A DNA stretch of 64,000 nt, from NCBI GenBank assembly GCA_965219965.1, contig OZ244796.1, positions 992,001 to 1,056,000 of the forward strand, written 5' to 3'. The notes under the pieces are model-generated. The model did not search any database. It saw nothing but the letters and a program-made list of their open reading frames with translations, and was not told the origin of the DNA. This DNA comes from G965219965 sp965219965. GTDB taxonomy: Bacteria > Pseudomonadota > Alphaproteobacteria > RS24. Position 1 is the stretch's first letter. Each line of letters begins with the position of its first letter. Positions 50,719-59,276 of the stretch are shown piece by piece. A program made the position numbers and the translations under genes.

Positions 50719-51351
50719 TTACCATTGCACATAAAAATTGCGGGATTGGTTAAGCGTCACGCCGGCAGAAGATAATGCAATTTGCGCCCGCATGGCTGGA
50801 AATTTTAACACCGTTCCCGTCGCCACCGCAGACGGGTCACAGCCCTGCCCAAGCGTAAGGCTTAAAACATTACCCTGCTGGCTCGCGCTTTCCACTTCAC
50901 AAAAAATTTTGCTTTGGCCGAGCAGAAACACATCGCCCTTTTGTGGCAACACACGCGGCGGCGGCGTGGGGGTGGTGGCGCGTAAAATACGGTCGGCAGG
51001 CGCGTATGAAGAAAAAATATAAGCCGACAGGCTATCCATATTTTCAAAAGCCAGCCGCATATCACTGGGCGCGATATTATTATCGCGCAATAAAGCCGCC
51101 CAATCATTCGCAGTTAAAAGCACCAAATCACTTTGCGGCGTGCCAGCAATAAAACGCATTTGTATATCGTCTAAAATGCTTTGCGCGGCCAGATGCAAAC
51201 GCCCATGCGCGCTGCTTTTGAAAAATAATTCATTATTGCCCGCCATGAGTGCGCTGGTGCCGATAAGAGCCAAAGCGAGCAAAGTCAGCGCGACGGTCAG
51301 CTCAATTAAGCTAAAACCCGCTTCCACAAGGCGTTTCGCCCGCGCCGCCAT
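50719..51351 (-). CDS. Type IV pilin-like protein (PilV/GspI-like minor pilin)
   Basis: It has 210 residues with prepilin signature AGFSLIELTVALTLLALALI (Glu5 present; the residue before Phe is Gly as needed for PilD cleavage). The globular domain has one Cys pair (KIFCEVE, GQGCDPS). The start overlaps the secretin stop (TAATG), so secretin and this pilin are co-translated, away from the two pilin genes on the plus strand. Minor pilin or pseudopilin role inferred. Confidence 0.85.
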   Translation of the reverse strand: MAARAKRLVEAGFSLIELTVALTLLALALIGTSALMAGNNELFFKSSAHGRLHLAAQSILDDIQMRFIAGTPQSDLVLLTANDWAALLRDNNIAPSDMRLAFENMDSLSAYIFSSYAPADRILRATTPTPPPRVLPQKGDVFLLGQSKIFCEVESASQQGNVLSLTLGQGCDPSAVATGTVLKFPAMRAQIALSSAGVTLNQSRNFYVQW

Positions 51352-54107
51352 TAGCGCACCGCATTGGCTGGCACCACCCCGCTTTGCGGCGTGATGACGG
51401 TGGGCGCGATGAAAATCACCAGCTCATCGGAAAAAATTTGGTCATCTTGGCTCCCGCCCAGCAATGTGCCAATCACGGGTACGGAAGAAAAGCCCGGCAA
51501 GGCACTGCGGTTTTTCTTATTGGTTTCCTTATACAAACCCGCCAGCACAATCACATCGCCCGGGGCGGCGTCTAATGTTGTGGTAATCACATTGGATAAT
51601 TGCGGGTCATTGGCATTTTCGCCGAGAAAACTTTCATCGGTGAAATTTATCGCCAGCGTCACATGGTCATTTAGCACATTAATGGTGGGCGTGACTTCCA
51701 AAGTTAGCGTGGCGGGAACTTCAACCGTTTCTTCGCTGGTTTGGGTGGTCGGCACGCCGTCCACAATATCGCGTGTCACCACTGTTTCGGTGCGAAAGCG
51801 CGTCGTGGTGCGGCTAATAGATGCCGAAACTTCATCTTTGGCCAAAATCGTCGGGCTAGAAATGGTGCGACCGATATTATTCACCTCCATAAAATTGATA
51901 AGGGCTTCCACCGCGCCAACAGAGGGCGCGTTTTTGCTCACCGTAATGGTATTGTTCAAATTCGTCCCTGCGCCTGCAATGTTAGACGCAAAATCAAGCA
52001 GCAAATCATCGGCAATAAGCTCACCGGCAATATCTTGCAAGCTAATTTCAAGCTGCCTTTGCCAGTTGCGCGTCACATTAACCATAAAAACTTCCACCAA
52101 AACCTGCTTGGCGGGAATATCAATATCATTAATAAGTTGATGGGCTAAATCAATATCCGTTTTCAGCCCCGTCATCACAATAGAGGTTTTATTGGATTCA
52201 ATTTTCGGCGGCTGGAAATCGCTATCAATGAACAGCCGATTTTCCGCACTGGGTTCATTGGGTTCGGTCGCCGCCGCCTGTTCTGAATCGGCCTCCGCCG
52301 CCCCCGCATCCGTCTCCGCTTCGGCCTCCGCCTCATTTTGCGCCGTGCCAGAATTGGCAGGTTTTTCAACCCTTTGCACCTGCGTCTCCGCCGCTTCCAT
52401 ATCTTCTTGCAACTGACGGACAAGACTTTCAGCCACAGTGACAATTTTCAAATCATCGGGATAAATTTGTTCAAAATAAGTATTGAGCGCGTCTTTCACA
52501 TCATCGGTTTTTTGATAATAAATGGTAAAACTTTCGGTAAAAATCGGCTGGGTGGTGGCCAGCGACACATCACGGATAACAGACGCACGATTGCGTTCAT
52601 AAGCAATCATCGCTTCAGCCGCAGAAGGTGCGGAAGAAGCGAACACACCGCCAAAGGAAAATTTATTTTTGCGTTGCGCGGGCGTAGCAGAAGCAGCAGA
52701 AGCGGCCATGCTTTTTTCATACATATCTTTTGTGCGCCGCACATTGACTTCCAGCAATTCTATTTCCTTGCGTAAATTGAAAATTTCATCTTCCAATTCA
52801 CGCCGTCCGGGCAGGCGTGTATTTTCCCTTGTCCAAACTTGCTGTTCAAAAGTAAAGGCAAGCTGTTTGAGGTCGGCAATAACGCGCTTAACAATAAGCG
52901 GATATTCATCGGTTAAAATTAAATCATGGCTCAGCGTGTCCAAACGCGCCTTGCGGTCTGTGTCTTTGAAATATTTACGATAGACTTCTTGCAGCAGCTC
53001 CATCGCCGTTTCAATGAGGCGCAACTGGCGTAAATCTTCAGCCAAGCTATTATGCTGGGCAACCGCTTGGCGGGCATTTTCCAGCCGCGTGGCAAATTCC
53101 GCGCCCGTATAAAAACGCGCAATTTCCATATCGCGGTCATAGGCCATAATAATATCATGCGTGTCTATGAGAATATCCAGCACATTGAGCGTTTCAACAT
53201 TATTGACATTGAGATGCACTTCTTCTTCCAATGCTAAAACGGCAGGCGAGAGAAAAATCGGCAAGCCAATGCTCTGCGCCAAAGATTTCAACGTCACCGG
53301 CACAGAGGTGCCGTTAAAATTAACCGACATTTTGCGCGACTTAATTTTGCCGTCCAAGCCCTGACTGCGCCCCAGCGAAACGCCAGTGGCAATATCATCG
53401 CCAATAAAGATAAAGCTTTGTTTCAAATCAACAAATTCATCTTCTGGGCCGAGCCGATTGCGCCCAAAAAAGGGGGGAAAGGGCGAGGCGGTGATATTGG
53501 CGACACTGCCCGCTTCGCCACCCTCCCCATTTTCTGTGCTGGCCTCTGCACTGCTTTTTGTGCGGCTTATGCCACCAATGCGGGTTTTGGCCGCCAGCGC
53601 GTCACGTTGGGCGCGTAGCTCGGCCAGTTTTTTGAGCAACATGGTTTCAATTTGAAAGCGATAATTTTCCGCTTCAAAATTAATAAGCTCCTGATAGGTG
53701 CGGTTGGATTTTTCCAATTCGGCCAAATTAATTTTAAGGGCGCGTTTTGTGGTTTCCAAATTTTGCTTAGCCGAAATATAAGCCCGTTCCGGCCCGCTGA
53801 CCCCTGTTAGGGTCGGGTTAAAACTGCCCATCACATCAGGGTCGTAAAATTCATGATTGGCTGGCACGCGAATTTGCAACACACGGCGTCTTTTACGCAT
53901 ATTATCGGCTTGAGCTTGCAAAGCCAGCTCGCTTTGCGCGGTTTTATCAGCTTCGGTGATATTATTATTCATCAGCCGTTTTTTGAATAAATCCCGCGCC
54001 CCTTCCAAACTCAAATCGCGCTGATAACTCACCCCGCACGCGCCCAATATAAAACAAGCGACAAAAATGAGGAAAAGCACAAATTTTTCAATTTGCAACA
54101 AACGCAT
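51351..54107 (-). CDS. Outer-membrane secretin lipoprotein, PilQ/MshL-like
   Basis: It has 918 residues with lipobox ILGAC (Cys25 counted from the GTG at 54110). The N-terminal half is unusual: long helical and coiled-coil stretches (about 60-175 and 340-480) around a KIKSRKMSVNFNGTSVPVTL domain with STN-like character, then an acidic low-complexity stretch of Glu/Ala/Asp (about 590-630). The secretin half has the N1 KH-like VMTGLKTDIDLAHQLINDID, then VLVEVFMVNVTRNWQRQLEI and the C-terminal gate and barrel with ISSPTILAKDEVSASI, LEVTPTINVLNDHVTLAINF and LPGFSSVPVIGTLLGGS. It forms the pore for the pilus. Much longer than typical MshL (about 550-600). Confidence 0.88.
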   Translation of the reverse strand: MRLLQIEKFVLFLIFVACFILGACGVSYQRDLSLEGARDLFKKRLMNNNITEADKTAQSELALQAQADNMRKRRRVLQIRVPANHEFYDPDVMGSFNPTLTGVSGPERAYISAKQNLETTKRALKINLAELEKSNRTYQELINFEAENYRFQIETMLLKKLAELRAQRDALAAKTRIGGISRTKSSAEASTENGEGGEAGSVANITASPFPPFFGRNRLGPEDEFVDLKQSFIFIGDDIATGVSLGRSQGLDGKIKSRKMSVNFNGTSVPVTLKSLAQSIGLPIFLSPAVLALEEEVHLNVNNVETLNVLDILIDTHDIIMAYDRDMEIARFYTGAEFATRLENARQAVAQHNSLAEDLRQLRLIETAMELLQEVYRKYFKDTDRKARLDTLSHDLILTDEYPLIVKRVIADLKQLAFTFEQQVWTRENTRLPGRRELEDEIFNLRKEIELLEVNVRRTKDMYEKSMAASAASATPAQRKNKFSFGGVFASSAPSAAEAMIAYERNRASVIRDVSLATTQPIFTESFTIYYQKTDDVKDALNTYFEQIYPDDLKIVTVAESLVRQLQEDMEAAETQVQRVEKPANSGTAQNEAEAEAETDAGAAEADSEQAAATEPNEPSAENRLFIDSDFQPPKIESNKTSIVMTGLKTDIDLAHQLINDIDIPAKQVLVEVFMVNVTRNWQRQLEISLQDIAGELIADDLLLDFASNIAGAGTNLNNTITVSKNAPSVGAVEALINFMEVNNIGRTISSPTILAKDEVSASISRTTTRFRTETVVTRDIVDGVPTTQTSEETVEVPATLTLEVTPTINVLNDHVTLAINFTDESFLGENANDPQLSNVITTTLDAAPGDVIVLAGLYKETNKKNRSALPGFSSVPVIGTLLGGSQDDQIFSDELVIFIAPTVITPQSGVVPANAVR

Positions 54108-54144
54108 CACAACTCATTTCACCCACCCAAACTCAAAACACCCT

Positions 54145-54182
54145 GAGGCGTAAGCCTCCCTAGTCAATGAGGCGTAAGCCTC
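54145..54182. repeat. Two tandem GAGGC-GTAA-GCCTC palindromes
   Basis: GAGGCGTAAGCCTC occurs at 54145-54158 and again at 54169-54182, each a 5-bp stem with a GTAA loop, separated by ten bases. They lie between the secretin start and the popZ stop. There is no T tract, so they are not classical terminators; they look like a REP-type or RNA-stabilising pair. Confidence 0.75.
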
Positions 54183-54212
54183 AAAGCCCACCGCAACACT
54201 TAAAACATTTTT

Positions 54213-54635
54213 TTAACGATGCTCCCGCCCGCTCTGTCCAACATTAGCGATTTTACCAATGGCTTCATTCACCGCCTTGCGCGCAATATCGGGCATATGT
54301 TTGTCAATCCATGCTTGAATAAGCGGGCGCGTCACATCACTGACGGCGGCGCGTATGGTGTCGCGTGATTTATCCGTGTCAAAAATGCTGGAAAAGCGCA
54401 TAAATTCGGCGCGCAAAGCCATGGTCGCTTCTTCGGAAATCAGCACATCAAGCCCGTCCAAATGTTTTTGAATATCCTCTTGCGGCACATCAGGGGGTGC
54501 GCCGCTTGGGGTGCGGCCAAAATTATCGGCCTGCATACGGCTTTGCGTCCGCGCAATGCGCTCGGCTTCTTCCAACAGCACATGGATAGACTGCTTTATG
54601 TCATCTTGTGAACGCTCTTTGAACATGGCGTCCAT
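54213..54635 (-). CDS. popZ: PopZ-like polar organising protein (DUF2497)
   Basis: A 140-residue protein. The C-terminal oligomerisation region VTRPLIQAWIDKHMPDIARK followed by AVNEAIGKIA is the DUF2497/PopZ hallmark, and the N-terminal helix QDDIKQSIHVLLEEAERIA corresponds to the partner-binding helix. The central Pro/acid linker of other PopZ proteins is short here. PopZ forms condensates at the cell pole and tethers chromosome-partition and signalling proteins. ATG 54635 is preferred because an in-frame TTG at 54656 lies within the terminator hairpin of the upstream gene. Confidence 0.8.
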   Translation of the reverse strand: MDAMFKERSQDDIKQSIHVLLEEAERIARTQSRMQADNFGRTPSGAPPDVPQEDIQKHLDGLDVLISEEATMALRAEFMRFSSIFDTDKSRDTIRAAVSDVTRPLIQAWIDKHMPDIARKAVNEAIGKIANVGQSGREHR

Positions 54636-54654
54636 TATATCGTATTTAGGCGAC

Positions 54655-54691
54655 AAAAAGACAAAAATCCCTGTGGGTTTTTTGTCTTTTT
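54655..54691 (-). terminator. Terminator hairpin at the end of the prepilin peptidase gene
   Basis: AAAAAGACAAAAA-(T)CCC-TGT-GGG-TTTTTTGTCTTTTT is a nearly perfect, 16-bp palindrome with T runs on both strands. It begins at the stop codon of the prepilin peptidase and lies just upstream of popZ, so it should separate the two transcripts. Confidence 0.75.
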
Positions 54692-55496
54692 ATGGAAGAT
54701 TGGGGATAATTGGCAACGGTATATGAGCTATCCACGCCTGTGCGAGAACCCAAATGAAAGCGGCCAGCACTAAAAACACACCAAAGGGCAATATGGCACG
54801 CGCCGCATCAGATGGGCGGCGCATGACCAACCACACGCCGCCAAAAAGCGCACCAGCAAAGGCGGCGAGAAATAAAATCGGCAAAACGGCCACCGCGCCC
54901 AGCCATGCGCCATAGGCGGCCATGAGTTTTACATCGCCAAAGCCTAGCCCATCATGGCCGCGCCAAAGCCGATAGGCAAAATTAATGCCGTAAAGCAAAC
55001 CAAAACCAAACGCCGCTCCGCCAAGCGATGCGGCAAAAACTGGCAGACCACTTGCCCCGCTTGCGGCCAAAACCAAACCTATCACCAAACTGCCCAGCGA
55101 GGTCCAATCGGGAATATGAAAATCATCTAAATCTGTGAGAAAAAGAACACAGTTGCACACAAAAAACGGCGTGAAAATAAAAGCCTGCGCCGCGCCCAAA
55201 CGCGCCAACACCAAAACGGCCAAGCCCGCGCATAATAATTCCACGCCAATATAGCGCACAGGCAACCGCGCCTTGCAACAAGCGGCGCGTCCGGCATGGC
55301 GCAACCAACCATAAAGGGGCAAATTCTGGCTAAATTTCAAGGGCTTATGGCAGGAAAAACAGCGCGAACGCGCCCATACCCAATCGCGCCCCTGCACGGC
55401 ACGCAAGGCGGCGGCATTGATAAAACTGCCTAAGCACAGCCCCCATAAAGCGGCGATAATGTAAAAGGAAAAGGACACATCAAATAAAAAACGCAT
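54690..55496 (-). CDS. pilD: Prepilin peptidase (A24, PilD-like)
   Basis: An inner-membrane aspartic protease of 268 residues that cleaves the leader from prepilins and N-methylates them. The two catalytic aspartates are in LTDLDDFHIPDW and GLGFGDVKLMAAYG. The N-terminal cytoplasmic Cys domain is present but degenerate: CFSCHKPL is a normal CxxC, whereas the second pair reads AACCKARL. ATG 55496 precedes the first helix. Divergent from the PilT-like gene, 87 bases apart. Confidence 0.92.
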   Translation of the reverse strand: MRFLFDVSFSFYIIAALWGLCLGSFINAAALRAVQGRDWVWARSRCFSCHKPLKFSQNLPLYGWLRHAGRAACCKARLPVRYIGVELLCAGLAVLVLARLGAAQAFIFTPFFVCNCVLFLTDLDDFHIPDWTSLGSLVIGLVLAASGASGLPVFAASLGGAAFGFGLLYGINFAYRLWRGHDGLGFGDVKLMAAYGAWLGAVAVLPILFLAAFAGALFGGVWLVMRRPSDAARAILPFGVFLVLAAFIWVLAQAWIAHIPLPIIPNLP

Positions 55497-55583
55497 AACA
55501 TCACACCAGATTGGAGTATAATAGATTGCCGCGCCCGTGCAAATGTAAAGTGTAAGCGTCAATTAAAGTAAAGCGTAAAATCT

Positions 55584-56597
55584 ATGTCTGACAATCCCAT
55601 TTATGGTTATCTTGAACAGCTGCCGACCGAATATCGCGTGTCGGATTTTCATTTCCGTTCGGGCGAGCCTTTGGCCATACGCACCAATGGCGATATTAAA
55701 TTGCTGTCTGAATATCAAGTCACCCATGAGCAGCTAGATGATATTTTCCGTCATGAATTGAGCGAGAAATTATATAATGAATTTTGCCAAAGCAATGATG
55801 TGGATTTTGCCATTATGGTTGGCGCGCAACGCTTCCGTGCCAATGGCTACCGCACCATGCGCGGCTGGGCGATGGTGTTACGCACCATTGTCACTGAAGT
55901 CCCCAACATTGACCAGCTTGGCTTGCCGCCTGCGGTGCATCAAATTTTAGGCGAAAAGGCGGGGCTTGTATTGGTTACAGGGCAAACGGGTTCGGGTAAA
56001 TCCACCTCTCTGGCCAGCATGATTAACAAAATCAACCGTGAACGGGCAGAAAATATCATCACCATTGAAGATCCGGTGGAATTTGTCCACGCGCCGATTA
56101 AAAGCATTATTTCCCAGCGCGAAGTGGGGCGCGATACGAAAAGTTTTGCCGCCGCGCTGAAAGGTGCGTTGCGCCAAGACCCCGATATTATCCTGCTCGG
56201 CGAATTGCGCGATTATGAAACCGTGTCTATGGCACTGACGGCGGCTGAGACCGGCCATTTGGTGTTTGGCACGCTGCATACATCCGGTGCGCCCGAAACC
56301 ATTAACCGCATTATTGATGTTTTCCCCGCCGAAGAGCAAGCCCAAGCACGGTCGCAATTATCGCAATCGCTCCAGCTTGTGATGACACAGCAATTATTAA
56401 AACGCAAAGGCGGCGGGCGCATTGGCGCGTTTGAAGTGATGGTTTGCGTGCCAGCCGTCCGCAATCTCATTCGTGAAAATAAAATTGTGCAAATTGGCAC
56501 GGCGATGCAAACCGGCGCGCAATTTGGCATGATTACAATGGAAAAATATATTGAAGAGCTGGGGCGGCAAAATCTCATTGACCCGCCTGCCGAATAG
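55584..56597 (+). CDS. pilT: Type IV pilus retraction ATPase, PilT/PilU-like
   Basis: A 337-residue hexameric ATPase at the base of the pilus. An N-terminal PAS-like domain with FRSGEPLAIRTNGDI precedes the ATPase: Walker A VTGQTGSGKSTSLAS (Lys139), the Asp box TIEDPVEFVH, Walker B DPDIILLGELRDYETV and the His box TGHLVFGTLHTSGAPETI. The C-terminus (MEKYIEELGRQNLIDPPAE) lacks the long extension of PilB/GspE assembly ATPases, so retraction is the better guess. Confidence 0.92.
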   Translation: MSDNPIYGYLEQLPTEYRVSDFHFRSGEPLAIRTNGDIKLLSEYQVTHEQLDDIFRHELSEKLYNEFCQSNDVDFAIMVGAQRFRANGYRTMRGWAMVLRTIVTEVPNIDQLGLPPAVHQILGEKAGLVLVTGQTGSGKSTSLASMINKINRERAENIITIEDPVEFVHAPIKSIISQREVGRDTKSFAAALKGALRQDPDIILLGELRDYETVSMALTAAETGHLVFGTLHTSGAPETINRIIDVFPAEEQAQARSQLSQSLQLVMTQQLLKRKGGGRIGAFEVMVCVPAVRNLIRENKIVQIGTAMQTGAQFGMITMEKYIEELGRQNLIDPPAE

Positions 56598-56653
56598 TCT
56601 GCGCCCCTCACCTCCGCATAGCCCGCGCCCCTACCCTCACATAAGCGCAAAAT

Positions 56654-56684
56654 AAAAGGGCGACCCGCAGGCCGCCCTTTCTTT
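56654..56684. terminator. Bidirectional terminator between pilT and pilin gene
   Basis: AAAGGGCG(A)CC-CGCA-GG(C)CGCCCTTT with T-rich ends on both strands lies between the stops of the convergent pilT-like and pilin genes. The stem is about 10 bp and GC-rich. Confidence 0.85.
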
Positions 56685-56698
56685 ACAAAGCCAATAGA

Positions 56699-57235
56699 TT
56701 AATTCCATTCAATGGATTGTCCAGTTGGGTATTGTGTCCATGCTGGCGTTGCACCCGTGCAAACATAGGTTTTGAACTCATAGACATTATCTGATGTGTT
56801 CGTATCTTCATTGCGGACAACGATTGTGCCGAGGCTCGCACCACTACATGTGCCGGTGGGTGTTCCGGTGCCATGTTCAATAGAAATGGTGGAGGCGGCA
56901 GACACATTGCTGTCATACGCATTTTTGAAACTGCCAAAGGGACCCGTTGTGGCCACCATAGCCGTGAGGCAATCATTCATATCGGCATCTGAGCCAATTT
57001 GACCATTGCTACAATCATTGGGGTCAACCGCAATGCCGGCGGCCTTCACAGTTTTGGTATTCAAAAACCATTGATGCAGGGCTTTGGCATTGGATTTGGT
57101 GACGGATTCCTTGGTGCTGTCTATATAGCCTTGATACCCAACCACCCCAACGGCGGCCAGAACACCAATAATGGCGACAACAACAAGTAATTCAATAAGG
57201 CTGAAACCTTTTTCGCTATTTGCACGAATGTTCAT
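56699..57235 (-). CDS. Type IV major pilin candidate
   Basis: It has 178 residues with a short leader MNIRANSEKG, cleaved before FSLIELLVVVAIIGVLAAVG (Glu5 present). The mature protein has a pilin alpha-helix followed by a Thr/Asn/Ser-rich globular domain and four Cys that could form two disulfides. It is the best candidate for the major subunit because it has a near-perfect ribosome site (AAGGAG), a private strong terminator and its own AT-rich upstream region (57236-57380). No sigma-54 promoter is evident. Confidence 0.9.
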   Translation of the reverse strand: MNIRANSEKGFSLIELLVVVAIIGVLAAVGVVGYQGYIDSTKESVTKSNAKALHQWFLNTKTVKAAGIAVDPNDCSNGQIGSDADMNDCLTAMVATTGPFGSFKNAYDSNVSAASTISIEHGTGTPTGTCSGASLGTIVVRNEDTNTSDNVYEFKTYVCTGATPAWTQYPTGQSIEWN

Positions 57236-57404
57236 GTGAGTTCTCCTTAACTCAAATTAAACGACCGCGCTAAGCGCGATACTGACTAACACTAGAAATA
57301 GTTAACTATATATTAATATAATTTGCAAATGGCAAATAAACACTATTTAATAAGGGTCTAGGTAAATTTACCACAATTATGGGTTGCATTTTTCGGAGCT
57401 TTTT

Positions 57405-58013
57405 ATGCCCTTTTCGTTCAAAAAATCAGACACCAAACTCACGCTCACCCTTGCTGGCGACATAGATTTGGAGATAACCCCCGATTTGAAACAGCAGCTT
57501 ATTGGCGAGCTAGAAGACGCCACCGCGCTGGATATTGACGGGCGAAATGTCACCTATATCGACTCTTCAGGCGTTTCGATTCTGGTCATTGCGATGCAAA
57601 ATTGCAACAAAGCGGGGCTTGAATTAACCATTAGCACGGTCAGCGATCAGCTTATGCGCGTTTTACAACTCGCGCATTTGGACAATCTTCTGCCCATTGG
57701 CGAGCAAACTGGCATGGCCGAAGTAACGCAAGAAGATGTGTTCCCCTCTGCGGGCATGAAAGATAGCGATATTGCTTTTAGTTTGGACGAAACCAGCAAT
57801 GAGGCCGAAGAAGACAAAGCCATCGTTGCTGATTTGGCAGGTCTGGCCGAGCAAAGCCCGCCAAAAAATACAGAAGAAGAAACAAACATAGCAGAACCCG
57901 CCCTTTCAGAAGAGTCAAAAGAACCAGAAGAGCCAGCAGAAAATGCAGAGGAAAATACAGACACCCCTGCCGCCAATACGGGCGCATCGCCCTTTAAGCC
58001 CGGCACATTTTAA
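57405..58013 (+). CDS. STAS-domain anti-sigma-factor antagonist with long acidic tail
   Basis: A 202-residue protein. Residues about 5-100 are a STAS domain with GDIDLEITPDLKQQLIGELE and the phosphorylation loop NVTYIDSSGVSILVIA (Ser54/Ser55). Residues about 110-202 are a Glu/Ala/Pro/Thr-rich, probably disordered extension that ordinary RsbV/SpoIIAA proteins (about 110 residues) lack. ATG 57405 is preceded by GGAG. It is followed by the phosphatase and kinase genes of a partner-switching module on the same strand. It should bind the kinase at 59276 when dephosphorylated. Confidence 0.88.
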   Translation: MPFSFKKSDTKLTLTLAGDIDLEITPDLKQQLIGELEDATALDIDGRNVTYIDSSGVSILVIAMQNCNKAGLELTISTVSDQLMRVLQLAHLDNLLPIGEQTGMAEVTQEDVFPSAGMKDSDIAFSLDETSNEAEEDKAIVADLAGLAEQSPPKNTEEETNIAEPALSEESKEPEEPAENAEENTDTPAANTGASPFKPGTF

Positions 58014-58052
58014 TCCGCTTTGCTTGCGTCTCTCGTAACTTCGTAAAAATTC

Positions 58053-59276
58053 ATGGCTCTTAACAAACCGCAGCTGGATATTATTTACCGCATGATGACG
58101 GCCTTTGTGTCTTCGGCCAACATCAACAAAGCACTGGCCGATGGGCTGGATTATGTGCGCCGTGCCATTGGGGCGGAAGCGGCCAGCTTTTTTATTCTCA
58201 GCGATGACGGCCAAAGCGTTATGTGTCGCTCCTGTTTGGGGCCGGTGGATATTACGGGTCTTAAAATGCCGTGCCGTGGGAGCATTGTTGGCAGTGTGAT
58301 TGAAGAAAACCAAACCCGCTTCATTGCCGATTGCCTGAACGACCCCGACTTTAACATTAGCGTTGATGAAAAAACCGGATTTACCACAAAATCCATGATT
58401 TGCGCCCCCGTCACGGGCGCGGATAAGCAATATGGCGCGATACAGCTTATCAATCGGGGCGGCGGTGATGGGTTGTTTTCCAAAGAAGATGCCACTTTGG
58501 TTTCCGTTCTGGCCAGCGCGGCGGCTTTGGCTTTGGCCAATTCGGAGCTAACCAAAGCCATGATGGACGCCGAAAGCACCCGCCGCGATATTCGCATGGC
58601 CGCCCAAGTGCAAGAAAGCCTATTGCCGCAAACAGCTTTGGCGGCGGCTTATGGCCGCAATATCCCTAAGCAAGGCGTGTCGGGTGATTTGTTTGATTTT
58701 GTCCAGCGCGGCGATAAATTATATTTTTGCATGGGCGATGTGTCGGGCAAGGGCATTAACGCAGCTTTAGTGATGTCCAAAACGCACAGCCTTTTTCGCA
58801 GCCTCACCCGCACCGCGCCAGACACGCTAGGGCTGGTGGAAAGCATCAATCAAGAGCTAACCGAAACGGCCACCAATGGCATGTTTGTCACCGCCATTAT
58901 TGGTGCTTATGACACGGCCACGCATCATATAGAAATTTGTAATACGGGCCATGAGCCGGGGCTGATTTTGCACCAAAATGGCACGCATGATTATATTAAA
59001 GCCTGCGCCCATCCGCTTGGCATTGCTTTATATGAACCCAATGCTTTGGCTTGCGAAAAAAGAGACCTAACGGGCGGGCGGTTTTTTGCTTATTCGGACG
59101 GACTCACCGAAGCGCATTTTAACGGCACAATGATAGGCGCGGATGCGTTAACCAAATTGCTGACGCAAAGCAATCACCTCACTTTGCCCAAGCAAATAGA
59201 TAGCGTGATGGACCATGTGCAAAGCAAAGCCGATAAAATCACCGATGACTTAACGCTTTTGGGAATTGGCATATAA
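58053..59276 (+). CDS. GAF-domain PP2C-type serine phosphatase (RsbU/SpoIIE-like)
   Basis: It has 407 residues. An N-terminal GAF domain (about 20-180, including GSIVGSVIEENQTRFIADCL and CAPVTGADKQYGAIQLINRG) is joined by a short coiled coil (MDAESTRRDIRMAAQVQESL) to a PP2C/SpoIIE phosphatase domain with GVSGDLFDFVQRGDKLYFCM, GDVSGKGINAALVMS, NTGHEPGLIL and YSDGLTEAHFN. The metal-binding aspartates are present. Expected job: dephosphorylate the STAS protein in response to a ligand or redox signal bound by GAF. Its stop overlaps the kinase start (TAATG). Confidence 0.92.
   Translation: MALNKPQLDIIYRMMTAFVSSANINKALADGLDYVRRAIGAEAASFFILSDDGQSVMCRSCLGPVDITGLKMPCRGSIVGSVIEENQTRFIADCLNDPDFNISVDEKTGFTTKSMICAPVTGADKQYGAIQLINRGGGDGLFSKEDATLVSVLASAAALALANSELTKAMMDAESTRRDIRMAAQVQESLLPQTALAAAYGRNIPKQGVSGDLFDFVQRGDKLYFCMGDVSGKGINAALVMSKTHSLFRSLTRTAPDTLGLVESINQELTETATNGMFVTAIIGAYDTATHHIEICNTGHEPGLILHQNGTHDYIKACAHPLGIALYEPNALACEKRDLTGGRFFAYSDGLTEAHFNGTMIGADALTKLLTQSNHLTLPKQIDSVMDHVQSKADKITDDLTLLGIGI

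Noticed and set aside
54636..54656. TTG 54656 as the popZ start
   Set aside because: It lies within the terminator hairpin of the upstream gene and would have no free ribosome site.
57236..57380. A sigma-54 promoter for the pilin gene
   Set aside because: No TGGCAC-N5-TTGC match is present on the relevant strand.
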